From positions 6,917,925 to 6,981,924 of the forward strand of contig CM046850.1 of assembly GCA_025618425.1 (NCBI GenBank): 64,000 nt of DNA, written 5' to 3'. The notes beneath the pieces were generated by a model that saw only the letters and a program-made list of their open reading frames with translations, did not search any database and had not been told where the DNA came from. Positions 1 through 10,905 of the stretch are shown one piece after another; the stretch's first letter is position 1; every line of letters starts with the position of its first letter. Made by a program: the position numbers and the translations under genes. The DNA is from Heliocidaris tuberculata. Lineage: Eukaryota > Echinodermata > Echinoidea > Camarodonta > Echinometridae.

Positions 1-404
1 GCTTCAAGATCTTCCTCTGCCTGCAATGTCCTTATATTATGAATAGGTCTGTTTGGTTTCTGATGATTCTTCCATCAGAGTTGGATCCTCCTTGTGGCTT
101 CGTACGTACCTTCTTAAAACACGTGCCCCTTGATCGAATGGCGAAAAAGAAAGAAAGAAAAAAGAGAAAGAGAATGAGAGATGGATAGGTGAGCATAGTG
201 AGAGAGAGAGAGAGAGAGAGAGAAAGAGGGGGGGGGGGGAGAGAATCTGTGTAAAATGAAGATGATATGACCCCGTCCCGCTTCGTTATTCCACGGTCTT
301 GTTTCATCTACTTAATATTTCCGGTTCCCCCCTCCCCCAGTGACACTAGTGCCCCCCGCAATGTTAGACCCTATGAGTACCCGTATCTGTCTTTCCTTTA
401 TTAG

Positions 405-499
405 AAACATTCGACAGGGAACCTGGCGTCGCTGGTAACCAAGACAACAACCAGGAAAGCAGGCGGCGAATCATCGTCATTCAGCACGAAGAAAAGATG
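405..499 (+). CDS. Candidate HERC linker exon X, first copy
   Basis: A 95-base open stretch between a good acceptor (pyrimidine-rich, ending TTATTAG) and a GTATGT donor. It reads a Ser/Thr-rich linker with the core LVTKTTTRKAGGESSSF. The same length, frame, acceptor and donor are kept at 6033-6127 and at 49473-49567 in paralogue B, and about half of the A/B differences are silent third-position changes. Phase 0 in, phase 2 out. It fits the neighbours only if the upstream exon ends at GAC|GTAAAG (2545) and the next exon starts at 1084 (T|TCA), so inclusion in mRNA is uncertain. Confidence 0.45.
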
Positions 500-1097
500 G
501 TATGTTCTAATTTGTGTTTCTTGGTTTTCCTTATTTTTATTTCTTATTAAGAATTCCCCAGAAATAAGTGTCACCTTTTCATAAAATATATTTCACTTGA
601 GTAAGCAATGTATTAATGATTCATAAGCGGAACCAATTGAATCGATTTAATCTTCTAAAACTTTATTTTTGATCAATATAATGCATTTCAGTGAAAAAAA
701 GTAAAAGAAACCAACAGCAAGATGTTGAATATCAACATGTTAGATATCAAACTTTACCAAGTAAAGTAAACATTATTTGGGAAAATTTGAAGGAACATTT
801 TAAGTTTCTATATGACATTCTCTTAACCGCGAGGCAAACAGAGAAAGCGTTCAGTCTTTCAACGATCGGAGATTCCTACATTTTGAGTTGAACTCCTGCA
901 AAGTTAGAGTAACGCTAACGACGGCCTTTGTTTCTGATCAATATGCATTAGCAATAATTTAGAGACAAGGGTGAAGAAAGCGAATTAACCTTATTTTCTG
1001 GTGAGAATTTGTGATCAGGATTAGTCTTTATTCTAGTATATGTTTTCCTTCTCCTCTAAATGGAAGGGGGAACAGTCACAGAGTTCATTCTCTCCAG
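500..1097 (+). other. Intron, no feature beyond duplication
   Basis: Intron sequence shared with 6128-6748. A 66-codon open stretch at 691-891 exists in both recent copies but is broken in the paralogue B counterpart (about 49774-49900), so it is not treated as coding. Nothing else supported. Confidence 0.6.
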
Positions 1098-1251
1098 GAA
1101 GGAAGATTCAAACTCTTTCAACTGAACTGCTGCAGAGCTTGAGGGATGTTGATGATACAACCATGGAGGTGAACAGGAGCGCATTACTCCAAGACGCGAA
1201 AACAGTTTTCTCATCTCCTGCTTCTCTGGGAGCATCCTTCCCTCAGACAGG
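1098..1251 (+). CDS. HERC linker exon (VFSSPASL), first copy
   Basis: 154 bases, phase 1 in and phase 2 out, starting after the strong acceptor TTCATTCTCTCCAG and ending at GG|GTAACC. It encodes the linker stretch ending AKTVFSSPASLGASF, which resembles the conserved IFSS...NGSF segment that follows the RCC1 domain in HERC3/HERC4. An alternative start at 1084 (1-base phase) would join to candidate exon X. The nearly identical second copy is 6749-6902; the B orthologue is 50155-50308 with the same length and phases. In this copy the next exon downstream is a duplicated upstream exon (2365), not the expected one. Confidence 0.75.
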
Positions 1252-1596
1252 GTAACCACCTCCCCCCCCCCCCCCCCCCCCCAATAAAAAATAAAAAATA
1301 AATAAATAAATAAGTAAATGAAATAAAATAGAATAAAAAATACAATTTTCATGCAATTGATTACTCAAAACATGAAAGAAATAAAACTGAATATTTGGAA
1401 TTGAAAGAGACATGGAATTTGATAACCACTTTAATCAAACATGCAAATCGAGGAATGCAAATAGTATACAATAACATATTTTGTACCAAAAAAATGATAA
1501 ATATGAAATATAATACAATGAGTTGTTGAATCATCAAAAAGTTAATGGAGCTTGTGGCAGACTAGACTTGTGCTAAATTAGTTATCCAGTAAAATA
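1252..1596 (+). other. Intron with poly-C and AT-rich simple sequence
   Basis: Starts with a C homopolymer of about 20 bases, then an (AAAT)-rich run, then unremarkable AT-rich intron matching 6903-7330. No gene seen. Confidence 0.6.
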
Positions 1597-1701
1597 TACT
1601 ACTACTACTACTACAACTACGTCTACTACTGCTCCTCCATCTACTATTACTTCTTCTTCTTCTTCTTCTACTACTACTACTACTACTACTGCTACTACTA
1701 T

Positions 1702-1733
<32 letters not shown>

Positions 1734-1990
1734 TTACTACTTTGTCTACTACTACTTCTACTACTTTCATGTTACTGTTACTACTGTACTACTACTACTA
1801 CTACTATTACTGAAGCTACTATTGTTGCTACTACTAGAACTGCTACTTTTACTACTACTACTACTGCTGCTGTTGCCATGGTTGCTACTACTACTAATAC
1901 TTCTACTACTACTGTAACAACTATATTGTTACTACTGCTACTTCTACTACTAATACTACTACCACCACTTCTACTACTTCTACTAATACT
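1597..1990 (+). repeat. (TAC)n trinucleotide array
   Basis: About 390 bases of imperfect TAC repeats with TGC, TTC and AAC variants. It is the duplicated partner of 7331-7780. Long open frames here (poly-Thr, Tyr, Leu or Val) are only repeat translations. Confidence 0.95.
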
Positions 1991-2084
1991 TGTGAACAAT
2001 CATCCCCAAGTATGAATGCAAAGAAAACTATGAATTTATCACATGTTCTTCTTAATGACTTTTGGTGCACAATCCAAATTACAT

Positions 2085-2345
2085 CGTAATTTATGTCGAG
2101 TGATTTAAACAGAGAGATGTAAAAGTCGTGGGTTTGAGCCGCGGCGTGGTGCTAATCTTTTGGCAAGTCATTAATATACATTTGCCACTCTCCACCCTGG
2201 TTTTTAATTGGTACCTGGTAGGAACAACTTCCTTGAATCATGTAAGCCCTGCAGTCGATAGCCTATCTAGGACCGGGATAATATTGGAGTGCCTTGAACA
2301 CCTGGCGTGGTGGATGTACAAGTATCCAACTTTATTATCATCATA
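2085..2345 (+). mobile_element. tRNA-derived SINE-like repeat
   Basis: Contains a B-box-like GGTTTGAGCC at 2131-2140 followed by a tail (CTTTTGGCAAG, then CATTTGCCACTCTCCACCC) shared with 43270-43400, where an A-box-like TGGATCAGTGG is also visible. Two dispersed copies with pol III-like boxes suggest a tRNA-derived SINE. Ends are not defined. It lies directly before the exon at 2365. Confidence 0.5.
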
Positions 2346-2364
2346 ATTATCATTTTGCTTGCAG

Positions 2365-2603
2365 TCGACGTACGTTCGTTACTGACGAATCTAGCGATAG
2401 ACCTTTTGTTCTGAACCAGGAGGAGGTTCGACAACATGGACATTCACGAGACTTGCAACTCAATCCTCTTGAAGAAAATACATTCGACGATGTCGTTGGA
2501 CCTGATGCGCCACCCAAATTGCCAACTGGCTGTGATAACATTGACGTAAAGCTGTGGAAAATGAAGAATAATGAAATTCAGGATGACGGCAAACCTGGCA
2601 AAG
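2365..2603 (+). CDS. HERC post-RCC1 exon (VTDESSDRPFVLN), paralogue A
   Basis: Starts after TTTGCTTGCAG and reads from one base of a split codon: RTFVTDESSDRPFVLN..., an acidic middle, then GCDNIDVKLWKMKN and IQDDGK. The B counterpart is 48460-48689, where it directly follows the last RCC1-type exon. Two donors are possible: GAC|GTAAAG ending at 2545 (phase 0, fits candidate exon X) or AAAG|GTAATA ending at 2603 (phase 1, fits the exon starting at 6749). Its position after a copy of a normally later exon (1098-1251) shows that the pair of exons is duplicated here. Confidence 0.8.
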
Positions 2604-2924
2604 GTAATATCGGTTTGAATTTGATTTGACTTTGTGATCTAAGGATACATAAAATTTGCATTCATAATCATATACATTGTAAACAAAGTTAAATTTTGAT
2701 TTCACATGCCTTTACATAAAAACATTGTTTTTGATAGCAGAATTCCTAAATGAATTTAGTTGTCGAGTTTCAGTTTGGAGCGAGTTCAGGTTATCTGGAC
2801 CAGTATGCTTTCTGGATTGCAGAGCCATGAATGTTTTAGGGTGAAACTTATTAAGATGGTTTTGTTGGATATTAATGTCCATCCTCGTCAAATTGATTTC
2901 TAGTAACGATGGAAAATACAGTTC
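2604..2924 (+). other. Intron shared with paralogue B
   Basis: Intron still alignable by eye to 48690-49000 in B (for example TTGAATTTGATTTGACTTT and GTTGAAACTTATTAAG-type stretches), showing that the gene pair arose by duplication including introns. No gene seen. Confidence 0.6.
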
Positions 2925-5640
2925 TTCTATCTGTCTATCTATCTATCTAGCCTATTTCACTCCACTGCTGAAGGGAGGTCTCTTCATCAATTTTCCATTT
3001 CATTCTGTCCTGTGCCATCTTCTTTCATGAAACGCTGCCATATTCTCTGATATCATTCATCCACTTCCTATTTTGCCTGCCTCTTCTTCTGGTATAAGCT
3101 CTAGGGGTCAAGTCCGTCATTTTGTGTGTCCACATATCATCATCTCCTCTGGCGTGATGACCCGCCCATTTCCACTTCTTCGTTTTAATTTCTACTATAT
3201 CTCGCACTTATGTGTTTCCTCTGAAATCCCTATTGCGAACTCTGTCCCTCTTCGTGACCCGATCATGACTCTTTTCTACCCCATAAGAGAGCACAGGTAT
3301 GATGTTTATTTCTTCAGAGTAAGTTGGAGCTCTTCATCTCGAAATATGAAGTTGAGCATGCCAAATTTTACCCAGGTCAGCTTGATCCTTCCATTCACTT
3401 ACCCTGCTGTTTCATTTTCCATGGAGATATTTTAATCCAAGTAAATGTAGCTGTCCACCTTTTCTATGGTATCAATTTTTTTTGCTCATCATTACTTTTG
3501 TCTTCTTGATGTTCATTTTAAGTCCTGCCTTTTCGCTTTCTTCACTCAGTTCTCGGAACATCTTCTCCAGTTCCTGAGGCTTTTGACTAGGAAGTAGGAT
3601 GTCATATGCAAATCTGAGATGAGTGACTACTGCAATTTCCATTGATTGCTAATCAAAGTTTCTGAAGACGTCTTCCATGGTCGTAATGACCTTCTAGGAT
3701 TCTAAAAGCATTGGTTGTTGTGCTTTAAAAATGGATTCGGGCACTTGGGTCCTTGTAGGTGGCCTTGAGTAGACGGATATACTTTCCACCGGTGACCTGC
3801 CTTTCTGATGCATATAATGAGCGGTGGTTCAAGCTATCAAATGCCTTCTCATAATCCACAAAGCTAAGACAGATATCAAATCGGTATTCTTCAACCTTCT
3901 CAATGACCTGGCTTAGAGTAAGAAGATGGTCCAATGTTCTAAACCCAGATCGAAATCCTTCTTGTTCACATGGCTGGTTTTCATCAGGCTGCCTTTCCAC
4001 CCTTGAGAGAAGAACTCGTTACTCGTGTGAAAACTTTGTAAATATGAGGTAGCAGACTGATAGACCGGTAGTTTTTGATGTCCTTCATATCCCCCTTTTT
4101 AAACAATATAACTTTTGATTCATTCCACTTGGTAGGTACTTCCTCGAATTGCATGATTTTGTTGAGCAGTTTCGTTAGGATTGATATGGTGTCTTTGCCT
4201 TCCAACTTCAGGATATATGCAGTCAGTTGATCCTCCCCGGGACCTTTTCCTATTTTCATTCAATGTAAAGCACTCTTAACTTTCTCCTTTAGTATTGAGG
4301 CGCGTCATTTGCTTTCTTGTTCCAGTTTTCATTCACTCTCCAATCTGGTTGAGCTGTACTGTAGAGTTCTCTGTAGAATTCCTCAATGGTTTCCATTATC
4401 TTTTCTTTGTCGGTGAATTCTGATCCATCTTTTATTTTCAGTGATGACATAAGCCTTTTCCCTCCCTCTACCTTCCTGTCGATGTTTTTTGGTCCCTTGT
4501 GACTTTCTAACACTTCTCTTACCATCTTAATTCTGAGCTAGCTTTTCTGTCTTCTTCTCATCTTACGAATTGTTTTATTCAGTTCCGTATATTCAATTTG
4601 GTTGCGTATTGATGTCTGTCTGGAGGGTTTAAGGGCTCCCCCCCCCCCTTCATTTAATCTACAAATCTCCTGTCTTTCCTTTATCTGTGTTGTCATTCCC
4701 CCTTTTCTGTCCCTTTGCTAGATTTTCTGCTTTCTCCATAACTGTTTTGGTAGTTTGTTTATATTGTCTATCTAGTGGTTGAACCTTCACTAAATACTCC
4801 AGCATTTCAAACCTATTGTGTTGCTCAAGTTGGAACTGTTGCTGCTTAATGGAAAGTAGGCCTTTGTCGATATGTGTTTTCTTACGCTTCCTTAGTCTTC
4901 TTATCCTTTCCATCGTACCTTACTTTGGCACTCACAAATCAGTGATCACTGCCTGTATCAACTTTTGGTACTATCATGACTATTGCCATGCACTACTCAA
5001 GACTCTACGATGATCACAAATGATGTATTCTATCGGGTTGTGAGTTGCTGCATTTGGGCTTTCCCAAGTCCAGTAGTTTTTGCTTGCTTTCTTGAATGAT
5101 GCCAATTATGAAGTTTCTGCTTGACACAAATTCCAGTAGTCTTTCTTCCTTCTCATTTCGATATCCTATCCCGTATGGGCCAACGCCATTTTCCTCCTCA
5201 TCCTTTCTCAGCCCCCCTCCCTCCCCTTTGCTTTAAAGTCACCCATAAGTATTGTAAATGTTTAGGTCTCGGTCGTCATTATGTTGTCAATCTTACTGTA
5301 GAAATCTCCTACATCTTCTTCAGTGTGGCTTGTAGTTGGTGCATATGCTTGTATAATGTTCATTGTATGGCTTCTGTTAATACAGAGTTTCAAAAAAGCA
5401 ATCCATTCTGATTCTTCCTTATATTCCAAAATGTTTTCCTCAATGTCTTTATGTCCCAATCCAACACCATTGTAGCCCTTCCTTGTTAAAGAAGTTGTGG
5501 ATATTGTATGCCCATACTCTGGTAACGTTATGAGATTTCCTGGTCGCCTGGTTTGAGCTAGTTCTATTATTTGCCACTTTATGTTATCTACTTTTTCCAG
5601 CAGAGCTCAAGATCTTCCTCTGCCTGCAATGTCCTTATAT
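2925..5640 (-). mobile_element. RTE-type non-LTR retrotransposon, decayed
   Basis: Read on the - strand, from about 5640 down to 2925. In order it shows endonuclease remnants (IIQAYAPTTSHTEEDVGDFY near 5310), RT fingers (GPGEDQLTAYILKL and NYRSISLLPHIYK, 4260-4050), RT palm motif A (CLSFVDYEKAFDSLNHRS near 3850) and the C-terminal zinc-knuckle-like tail (KWKWAGHHARGDDDMWTHK near 3170). The 3' end carries a tetranucleotide tail of the CTAT type (2927-2950). The frame is broken many times, so it is inactive. These motifs are typical of the RTE clade. Host context: an intron of paralogue A, antisense to it. Confidence 0.85.
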
Positions 5641-6032
5641 TATAAGTATAAATGAATAGGTCTGTTTGGTTCCTGATGATTCTTCCATCAGAGTTGGATC
5701 CTCATTGTTGCTTCGTACGTACCTTCTTAAAACACGTGCCCCTTGATCAAATGGCGAAAAAGAAAGAAAGAACAAACAGAAAGAGAATGAGAGATGGATG
5801 GGTGAGCATGGTGAGAGAGAGAGAGAGAGAGAGAGAAAAGGGGGGGGGGGGGTAGAGAATCTTTGTAAAATAAATATGATATGACCCCGTCCCGCTTCGT
5901 TATGGTTATTCCACCATGTCCACGTCCTTGTTTCATCTACCTAATATTTCCGGTGCCCCCCTCCCCCAATGACGCTAGTGCCCCCGTAGTGTTAGGCCCC
6001 ATGAGTACCCGTATCTGTCTTTCCTTTATTAG

Positions 6033-6127
6033 AAACACTCGACAGTGGACCTGGCGTCTCTGGTAACCAAGGCAACAACCAGGAAAGCAGGAGGGGAATC
6101 ATCGTCATTCAGCACGAAGAAAAGATG
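6033..6127 (+). CDS. Candidate HERC linker exon X, second copy
   Basis: Same 95-base length, acceptor (TTATTAG) and donor (GTATGC) as 405-499. Reads K-H-S-T-V-D-L then ASLVTKATTRKAGGESSSF. Few changes from the first copy, all keeping the frame. See the first copy for the phase problem. Confidence 0.45.
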
Positions 6128-6748
6128 GTATGCTCTAATTTGTGTTTCTTGGTTTTCCTTATTTTCATTCCTTATTAAGAATTCCCCAGAAATAAGTGTC
6201 ACCTTTTCATAAAATATATTTCACTTAATTTACGAACATGACGACGTGAGACCCACATGAGTAAGCAATATATCAATGATTCATAAGCGGAACCAATTGA
6301 ATCGATTTAATCTTCTAAAACTTTATTTTTGATCAATATAATGCATTTCAATGAAAAAAAGTACAAGAAACCAACAGCAAGATGTTGAATATCAACATGT
6401 TAGATATCAAACTTTACCAAGTAAAGTAAACATTATTTGGGAAAATTTGAAGGAACATTTTAAGTTTCTATATGACATTCTCTTAACCGCAAGGCAAACA
6501 GAGAGAGCGTTCAGTCTTTCATCGATCGGAGATTCCTACATTTTGAGTTGAAACTCTGCAAAGAGTAACGCTAACGACGGCCTTTGTTTCTTTCAATATG
6601 CATTAGCAATAATTTAGAGACAAGGGTAAAGCGAATTAACCTTATTTTCTGGTGAGAATTTGTGATCAGGATTAGTCTTTATTCTAGTATATGTTTTCCT
6701 TCTCCTCTAAATGGAAGGGGGAACAGTCACAGAGTTCATTCTCTCCAG

Positions 6749-6902
6749 GAAGGAAGATTCAAACTCTTTCAACTGAACTGCTGCAGAGCTTGAGCGATGT
6801 TGATGATACGACCATGGAGGTGAACAGGAGCGCATTACTCCAAGACGCGAAAACAGTTTTCTCATCTCCTGCTTCTCTGGGAGCATCCTTCCCTCAGACA
6901 GG
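6749..6902 (+). CDS. HERC linker exon (VFSSPASL), second copy
   Basis: 154 bases, phase 1 in and 2 out, with acceptor TTCATTCTCTCCAG and donor GG|GTAACC. The protein differs from the first copy by one residue (Arg to Ser after LLQSL). The exon ends in phase 2, which fits the 1-base start of the exon at 19896. This is the copy expected to be used with downstream exons. The intron that follows is 13 kb. Confidence 0.85.
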
Positions 6903-7330
6903 GTAACCACCCCCCCCCCTCCCAAGAAAAATAAATAAATAAATAGATAAAATAAAAAAAAAATAGACAAATGAATAAATGAATAATGAATAAATGAATA
7001 AATAAATAAATAAAAAAATGTAATAAATAAGTAAATGAAAAAAAAATACAAAATACAAAATACAATTTCCATGCAATTGATTACTCAAAACATAAATAAA
7101 GAAATAAAACTGATTATTTGGAATTGAAAGAGACATGGAATTTGATAACCACTTTAATCAAACATGCAAATCGAGGAATGCAAATAATATACAATAAAAT
7201 ATTTTGTACCCCCAAAAAATGATAAAAGACAGTAACATGAAATATAATACAATGAGTTGTTGATTCATCACGAAGTTAATGGAGCTTTTGGAAGATTAGA
7301 CTTGTGCTAAATTAGTTATCCAATAAAATA
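6903..7330 (+). other. Intron start, A+T-rich simple sequence
   Basis: Poly-C, then an AAAT/GAATAAAT-rich stretch (6925-7040), then intron matching the first copy. No gene seen. Confidence 0.6.
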
Positions 7331-7363
<33 letters not shown>

Positions 7364-7496
7364 AACTACGTCTACTACTGCTCCTCCATCTACTCTTACT
7401 ACTACTACTACTACTACTATTACTACTACTACTACTATTACTACTACTACTACTTCTACTACTACTACTACTACTTTCATGTTGCTGTTACGACTG

Positions 7497-7557
<61 letters not shown>

Positions 7558-7743
7558 ACTATTGTTGCTACTGCTAGAACTGCTACTCTTACTACTACTA
7601 CTACTACTGCTGCTGCTGCTGTTGCTACTACTACTACTACTACTACTATTATTTCTACTACTAATGTAAAAACCATATTATTACTACTGCTACTTCTTCT
7701 ACTACTACTACTACTACTACCACTTCTTCTACTACTTTTACTA

Positions 7744-7777
<34 letters not shown>

Positions 7778-7780
7778 CAC
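7331..7780 (+). repeat. (TAC)n trinucleotide array
   Basis: Imperfect TAC array with blocks of TGC. The same tract is interrupted by the MITE at 7781-8700 and resumes at 8704. Confidence 0.95.
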
Positions 7781-8700
7781 TACACTCTTAAAAAAGTTGG
7801 GCAAAAAAATGCCCAATTTTTAACCAACACTGGGCAACATACTGTCCACACAACTTTTGGTTAAAATTTGCCCAACTGATGTTGGGCAATCCATTTACTA
7901 TGTTGTTGGGCAAATTAAATTGCCCATCAGTTGGTGACCCATTAGATTTTACCCAACTCTACAATTGCCCAACTGTTGGTTATATTCTCAGTTGGGTAAT
8001 TATTGCCCAACCAATCTTACCCAATAGGATTGCCCAACCCTCTATTTGTTCAGCTGTTTGGTAACAAATATCATGTGGTTGGGCAAATTCAGCTGCCCAA
8101 TTTATTGTTTCCTTTTTCCTCCAACCTAGGTTAATAAAAATGAAATCTGCTTGTTACGTCCTTCTGGGTCTTAACCTAATCAATCCTAACCTATCCTATT
8201 TTAAGCTATCCTATCCTATATCTTAACCTATCCTATCCTAGTCCTATCCTATCCAGTTAGTGCAAACTAGTGCAAGCTCTTATATACCCCTTATATTTTT
8301 TTATGCATTCGGTGACAGTTAGTAAATCGAGCCACCCCAAACCATACGCTACTAAAAATTTATGAATATTCATATAAGTGTTTTCCCCAATATTGGGTAA
8401 AAATATTTACCACAAGTTGGGCAAAAGCGAATTTCTAACCAACCATCAGTTACCCAACAAAATTTACCCAACTGGCAAAGGAAATGTGACAAAATTACAC
8501 AACTACAGGGCAACAAGTACCCAACCCATAATTACCAAATACTGTTGGTAAATATATGCCCAATATTTAGGTAAAAAGTATTGACCAATATTGGTTACAC
8601 CACTCGAGTGTCCAGTTGGTTAATAATAGCCCAGAATTGGGAATATTTTTAACCAACCAGCAGTTACCCAACTAAATTTACCCAACATTTTAAGAGTGTA
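7781..8700. mobile_element. MITE built of TTGGGCAA-type motifs
   Basis: A 920-base block bounded by perfect 10-base inverted ends, TACACTCTTA and TAAGAGTGTA, and sitting inside a (TAC)n array. Inside, the motif TTGGGCAA and its complement TTGCCCAA recur dozens of times at irregular spacing in both orientations. A (CCTAT)n-like pentamer stretch lies near 8170-8260. No coding capacity. The TA at each end would fit a TA target duplication, but the TAC surroundings make this ambiguous. Confidence 0.75.
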
Positions 8701-8701
8701 T

Positions 8702-8703
<2 letters not shown>

Positions 8704-8754
<51 letters not shown>

Positions 8755-8778
8755 TTTCTACTACTTCTACTACTACTA

Positions 8779-8839
<61 letters not shown>

Positions 8840-9217
8840 TACTTCTGCTACTACTGTTACTACTATAATGTTACTACAACTACTACTGGTACAACTATAC
8901 TATTTCTACTACTACCCTTACTACTATAAAGAAACTACAAATATGACTACTATTACTATTACTACTACTACTACTACTACTACTCCTACTACTACTACTA
9001 CTACTACTGCGTCTTCTTCTACTACTACTACTACTCCTGCTGCTGTTGCTACTACTACTACTACTGCTACTACTTCTACTTCTACTACCACTACTACTAC
9101 TGCCACTACTACTACTGTTATAACTATTCTGTTACTACTACTACTACTACTACTACTACCACTACCTATTCTGTTACTACTACTACTACTGTTGTTATAA
9201 CTATTCTATTACTACTA

Positions 9218-9254
<37 letters not shown>

Positions 9255-9316
9255 AACTACTTCTGCTACTACTCCTACTACTATTACTTCTACTTCTTCT
9301 ACTACTAGTACTATTA
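8704..9316 (+). repeat. (TAC)n array, middle block
   Basis: About 610 bases of imperfect TAC repeats, bounded by the MITE ending at 8700 and the element starting at 9317. Confidence 0.95.
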
Positions 9317-9555
9317 CACCCAGACGTTGTGTGTCCAGACAGGTTGGTTATCCGGACAGGTCATTTTTAAACAGTACATCGAACAACTTTTCATTTAAAT
9401 TTTCACAAATCTTTAACAGCATAGGTTAAAAATTATGTGAATTGCAAATATTCACGGAGTTTAATGTTACTCGATTCATAGTTTTCGTAAAATCCTAAGA
9501 CAAAATTGACAGGTTATTTTTTGTTAAGTGTCCGGACACACAACCCCCAACACTA
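9317..9555. mobile_element. Short element with GTGTCCGGACA ends
   Basis: About 240 bases starting CAGACGTTGTGTGTCC and ending AGTGTCCGGACACACAA, giving partial inverted ends. A second copy at 18937-19186 is clearly homologous (ACAGGTTGGTTATCCGGACA and TTTTTGTTAAGTGTCCGG shared). Both copies abut a (TAC)n array on their right. No coding capacity. Confidence 0.65.
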
Positions 9556-9560
9556 TTCAG

Positions 9561-9584
9561 TTACTACTACTACTTCTACTACTT

Positions 9585-9659
<75 letters not shown>

Positions 9660-9660
9660 G

Positions 9661-9699
<39 letters not shown>

Positions 9700-9756
9700 C
9701 ATTACTACGTACTACCACTACTACTGTTACCACTGTTACTTCTACTACTATTACAG

Positions 9757-9790
<34 letters not shown>

Positions 9791-9906
9791 CACTACAACT
9801 TCTACTACTACTACTTCTACTACTACCACTACTTCTACTGCTAGTACTTCTACTACTTCTACTACCACTGCTTCTACTTCTTCTTCTACTACTACTACTA
9901 CTTCTT

Positions 9907-9949
<43 letters not shown>

Positions 9950-10000
9950 GTTTAACATGATTACTACTCCCCCTTCTACTATTACTCCTACTTCTTCTTT

Positions 10001-10049
<49 letters not shown>

Positions 10050-10050
10050 G

Positions 10051-10088
<38 letters not shown>

Positions 10089-10157
10089 GCTACTACTACC
10101 ACTACTACTGTTACTACTATATTGTTACTTCTACTACTATTACAGCTGCTGCTGCTG

Positions 10158-10191
<34 letters not shown>

Positions 10192-10250
10192 TACTACCAC
10201 TACTTTTGCTACCATTACTTCTTCTACTAGTACTACTACTACTTCTACTG

Positions 10251-10285
<35 letters not shown>

Positions 10286-10316
10286 AATACTATTACTTCT
10301 ACTACTACCACTACTT

Positions 10317-10350
<34 letters not shown>

Positions 10351-10591
10351 TACTACTACTTCTACTACTACTTTTTCTTCTTCTACCACTACTACTCTAC
10401 TACTACTGCTATAACTACTTCTATTACCATGATTACTACCCCCCCCCTTCTACTATTACCCTTACCCCTTTTACTCTTACCCCTACTTCTTCTTTTATTA
10501 CTCCTACTACTACTGCTACCACTACTACTTCTACTACTACATCTACTACTACTGTGCTGTTACTACTACTACAATTACTATTGCTACTACT

Positions 10592-10622
<31 letters not shown>
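9561..10622 (+). repeat. Long (TAC)n array
   Basis: Over 1 kb of TAC repeats with TTC, CCA, GCT and TGT variants, the longest array in the window. The apparent 378-codon and 181-codon frames here are repeat translations (poly-Thr/Leu on +, poly-Val/Ser on -). Confidence 0.95.
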
Positions 10623-10623
<1 letters not shown>

Positions 10624-10905
10624 ATAAGCCAGTTCCTAATTACGAGTTGTGCATGTGCATATAAAGATTATTTGTAACGATTTGTACCGAGTACAATTGA
10701 CCTCTATACGCTTTCATAGGTTACGCACTACCTAGATGCGCACACCTGTATGATTTTACATGTTAAACAAATAGCGCGTCTACCAAAACTGAATAATGCC
10801 TGTAGCGTACAACTATTGGTAATTTCAGGGTCATTTGATGTACGAACTGGCTTATATACCAGAGGCGGCGCTCCCGGGGGGGGGGGGGGGGAAGGGGGGG
10901 GAGGG
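10623..10905. other. Unique spacer ending in poly-G
   Basis: About 280 bases of unremarkable intron ending in a G tract (10876-10905). No gene seen. Confidence 0.6.

Larger units (their letters stand above)
1..1998 (+). repeat. Tandem duplication, first copy (partial unit)
   Basis: Matches 5606-7780 almost base for base through intron, the candidate exon at 405-499, the exon at 1098-1251 and into a (TAC)n array. Bases 1 to about 38 match the 5' edge of the RTE-type retroelement that ends near 5640, so that element probably also sits just before the window and was part of the duplicated unit (about 5.6 kb). Differences are scattered substitutions and small indels, for example a 30-base-scale insertion near 6230-6260. 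The copy in paralogue B (49470-50310) is much more diverged, so this duplication is recent. Confidence 0.85.
5606..7780 (+). repeat. Tandem duplication, second copy
   Basis: Matches 1-1998 from the retroelement edge through two coding exons, a poly-C tract and a (TAC)n array. Homology stops in the array, where a MITE (7781-8700) follows in this copy only. Confidence 0.85.

Noticed and set aside
691..891. 66-codon ORF (MKKSKRNQQQDVEYQ), also at 6351-6551
   Set aside because: Preserved only because the duplication is recent; the paralogue B counterpart near 49774-49900 is interrupted, and it does not fit the splice phases.
9528..10664. 378-codon open frame on the + strand and 181-codon frame on the - strand
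   Set aside because: They are translations of a (TAC)n array (runs of Leu/Thr/Val/Ser), with no start context, splice sites or family.
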